6,223 nucleotides of DNA from Bacillaceae bacterium UBA7792 (GTDB lineage Bacteria; Bacillota; Bacilli; Bacillales; Cytobacillaceae): NCBI GenBank assembly GCA_002480735.1, contig DLCS01000197.1, forward strand, positions 1 to 6,223, given 5' to 3'. Under the pieces are notes generated by a model. That model was not told where the DNA came from and searched no databases. It saw only the letters and a program-made list of their open reading frames with translations. Of the stretch, positions 6,101 through 6,223 are shown piece by piece. Position 1 is the first letter of the stretch; every line of letters begins with the position of its first letter. Made by a program: the position numbers and the translations under genes.

Positions 6101-6223
6101 ATGTATTCCCGATTGCATTTATGTTCATTTATGCGATTTGGGAGAATATGAAGACACTGTTGAAATCAAGTGTTCGTTATTGGCACCTAGTTGTCATCGG
6201 GATCATTGGAATTGTTGGACTGT
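3124..6223 (+). CDS. Polysaccharide flippase (MOP/Wzx-SpoVB type) reading in frame into a DUF5693 module; 3' end outside the window
   Basis: One frame stays open for 1,033 codons from ATG 3124 to the window edge. Residues 1 to about 530 form a complete flippase: many hydrophobic segments and SpoVB/Wzx-like signatures such as ASKILGSIFRIPLQNIAGDEV (17-37), YPVYMVALTLSVAGIP (46-61), YRGYFQGFQDMRPTAVSQ (137-154) and NTIDSLTIPMSL (248-259). Its usual C-terminal motif KLPVVSKLFRK is at 508-518. Such proteins move undecaprenyl-linked oligosaccharides across the membrane, here presumably the wall polymer begun by the preceding transferase. In place of a stop there is a short Lys-rich linker (519-540), after which the DUF5693 module begins. 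Stops at 3100, 3106 and 3112 fix the start at 3124; only a weak GGGA precedes it, so coupling to the overlapping transferase gene is likely. No break in coding sense was seen in any part of the frame. Whether the product is truly one polypeptide of more than 1,030 residues is uncertain; see the separate entry at 4732. Confidence 0.85.
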   Translation, partial: MNNFLKSTLILTIATLASKILGSIFRIPLQNIAGDEVLGIFSLVYPVYMVALTLSVAGIPVAISQLISQATVQNDSDRIHKIYRTATILTILFGVISFTLIYSFSGSLANMLGGPSTRLSLIVVAATLLIAPYMAVYRGYFQGFQDMRPTAVSQVLEQFIRVGFILIIAYLLVQRNETSEIVSGGVMFASILGALASTVFLLWTFSRSSLKPKALSKYTFQHFKDMSKTILLISLPICIGAITMALTNTIDSLTIPMSLRNAGFAEDSINHTYGIYSRGLTLVQIATVFSSSIVLPLIPLMTKTLAENKIKEATTIIERTHRLTHLVSWPAAFGLFALTLPLNLALFTNLEGSAVLSVIGISAVFTSLSILGTGILQGMNKANIAAYIILAAVIVKVVTNMLFVKYFGLIGAGYSTLLVYVIIFAANTYVIWKTARFNIWNRHTTAMVASSLVMGAVIGIPTLFFQMEAWSRTRALLYSTIAIMIGAGIYFALLLITKTIKLEELTKLPVVSKLFRKTHNNGKKTSQQLKGKEARKLKKILWGIIILSLLLSLPGITSRFQSEWKNRTYEMVMPFENIADLVRRDPHLKETEVLNRLKEAGLQGVSIEPDTIKSLEEKGIVTTLNYEKLKEMSLFDEEFEQLIPETPSDGLYVIIHEGTEITDQIATSFEHTKQVTFKGRDLVFVQGKEKKIKEKPLGFSPRKIALIKDEGLPVILRLPNVDLSEDPFLFEQVLELAGDETNRILFMGEDVLGFPQSNLIRNFAGQLKEHGYGAYAIEFDDQKGFHTLAYMLDMNIIRLHSLALEEVASRQVGVERAVRAVKERNIRSIFIKMEEDKDPAETLEKTEQFMQDVQKNMPGLFHLGKAEPFEEIHIPTWSYIFTLLAAVLFISLAVLSILKKNWLFSLSVLGLGAVSLLYLVTGKMMLIQGLALLVALAAPVFAILPIDQKRGILRSYGRASLIGLVGIAIVIGILNGNEFLTKIDIFRGVILVYVFPIAFMFIYAIWENMKTLLKSSVRYWHLVVIGIIGIVGL
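4717..4734 (+). promoter_or_regulatory. Internal Shine-Dalgarno and TTG start for the DUF5693 module
   Basis: AAGGAGG (4717-4723), a full-consensus site, stands 8 nt before TTG 4732, whose reading (L/M)KKILWGIII is a typical membrane-protein N-terminus. This is a better initiation site than that of the flippase itself, and it lies inside the open frame. Confidence 0.65.
4732..6223 (+). CDS. DUF5693 family membrane protein, alternative independent start, 3' incomplete
   Basis: Same frame as the flippase ORF, read from the internal TTG. The visible 497 residues show an N-terminal membrane segment (ILWGIIILSLLLSLPGI, 4-20) and a large soluble part of about 320 residues, presumably outside the cell. 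A cluster of hydrophobic segments follows at about 343-362, 366-386, 388-410, 423-440, 454-472 and 483 to the edge. The soluble part has repeated alpha/beta phrases such as VLNRLKEAGLQGVSIE (56-71), GLPVILRLPN, RILFMGEDVLGFP and AVRAVKERNIRSIFIKM. These suggest a barrel-like or Rossmann-like fold, but no catalytic motif was recognised. DUF5693 proteins have no established biochemical role; they occur near csaB and flippases in polymer loci, so a part in polymer export, transfer or anchoring is inferred from context. The family is usually a separate protein of roughly 640-660 residues, so about 150 residues and the stop should lie beyond the window. Family assignment is from memory of the N-terminus and layout, not from a search. 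Confidence 0.6.
   Translation, partial: MKKILWGIIILSLLLSLPGITSRFQSEWKNRTYEMVMPFENIADLVRRDPHLKETEVLNRLKEAGLQGVSIEPDTIKSLEEKGIVTTLNYEKLKEMSLFDEEFEQLIPETPSDGLYVIIHEGTEITDQIATSFEHTKQVTFKGRDLVFVQGKEKKIKEKPLGFSPRKIALIKDEGLPVILRLPNVDLSEDPFLFEQVLELAGDETNRILFMGEDVLGFPQSNLIRNFAGQLKEHGYGAYAIEFDDQKGFHTLAYMLDMNIIRLHSLALEEVASRQVGVERAVRAVKERNIRSIFIKMEEDKDPAETLEKTEQFMQDVQKNMPGLFHLGKAEPFEEIHIPTWSYIFTLLAAVLFISLAVLSILKKNWLFSLSVLGLGAVSLLYLVTGKMMLIQGLALLVALAAPVFAILPIDQKRGILRSYGRASLIGLVGIAIVIGILNGNEFLTKIDIFRGVILVYVFPIAFMFIYAIWENMKTLLKSSVRYWHLVVIGIIGIVGL

Noticed and set aside
1..6223. CRISPR arrays, insertion sequences, tRNA or rRNA genes, attachment sites.
   Set aside because: No regular direct repeats, transposase motifs, terminal inverted repeats or RNA gene signatures were seen on either strand.

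Overview
The window looks like a chromosomal cell-envelope region of a low-to-moderate GC Gram-positive bacterium, most likely a member of the Bacillaceae or Paenibacillaceae. The grounds are AAGGAG-type Shine-Dalgarno sites, AT-rich spacers, an S-layer-homology (SLH) surface protein, a COG3786-type L,D-transpeptidase, and a WecG/TagA/CpsF transferase directly followed by a Wzx/SpoVB-type flippase and a DUF5693 protein. All genes read on the + strand.

Layout. Positions 1-189 hold the C-terminal end of an L,D-transpeptidase. Positions 190-373 are an AT-rich spacer with only weak promoter candidates. Positions 374-2026 encode a secreted 550-residue wall hydrolase: signal peptide, three SLH repeats, an SH3-like segment and a GH73 glucosaminidase. 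It is closed by a clear intrinsic terminator at 2036-2072. Positions 2075-2390 carry no gene but hold a plausible extended -10 promoter followed at once by a 14-position hairpin stem and a second, 9-bp hairpin, which suggests a structured leader of about 220 nt. Positions 2391-3131 encode a GT26 transferase of 246 residues. Its end overlaps by 8 nt an open frame that starts at 3124 and has no stop before the window ends at 6223.

That last frame is the notable part. It begins as a complete polysaccharide flippase of about 530 residues and passes without a stop into a DUF5693 membrane protein. The second module has its own strong Shine-Dalgarno (4717-4723) and a TTG codon (4732) exactly where an independent protein would start. 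It may therefore be a true flippase-DUF5693 fusion, a fusion plus an internally initiated second product, or two genes joined by a one-base change; an out-of-frame TGA at 4709-4711 fits the last reading.

How the genes fit together (inference). SLH domains bind pyruvylated secondary cell wall polymer. A TagA-like transferase, a flippase and DUF5693 are the kind of genes found with the pyruvyltransferase CsaB in polymer synthesis loci, so the operon at 2391-6223 probably makes and exports the polymer that the SLH hydrolase at 374-2026 anchors to. csaB itself is not visible and would be expected beyond the right edge.
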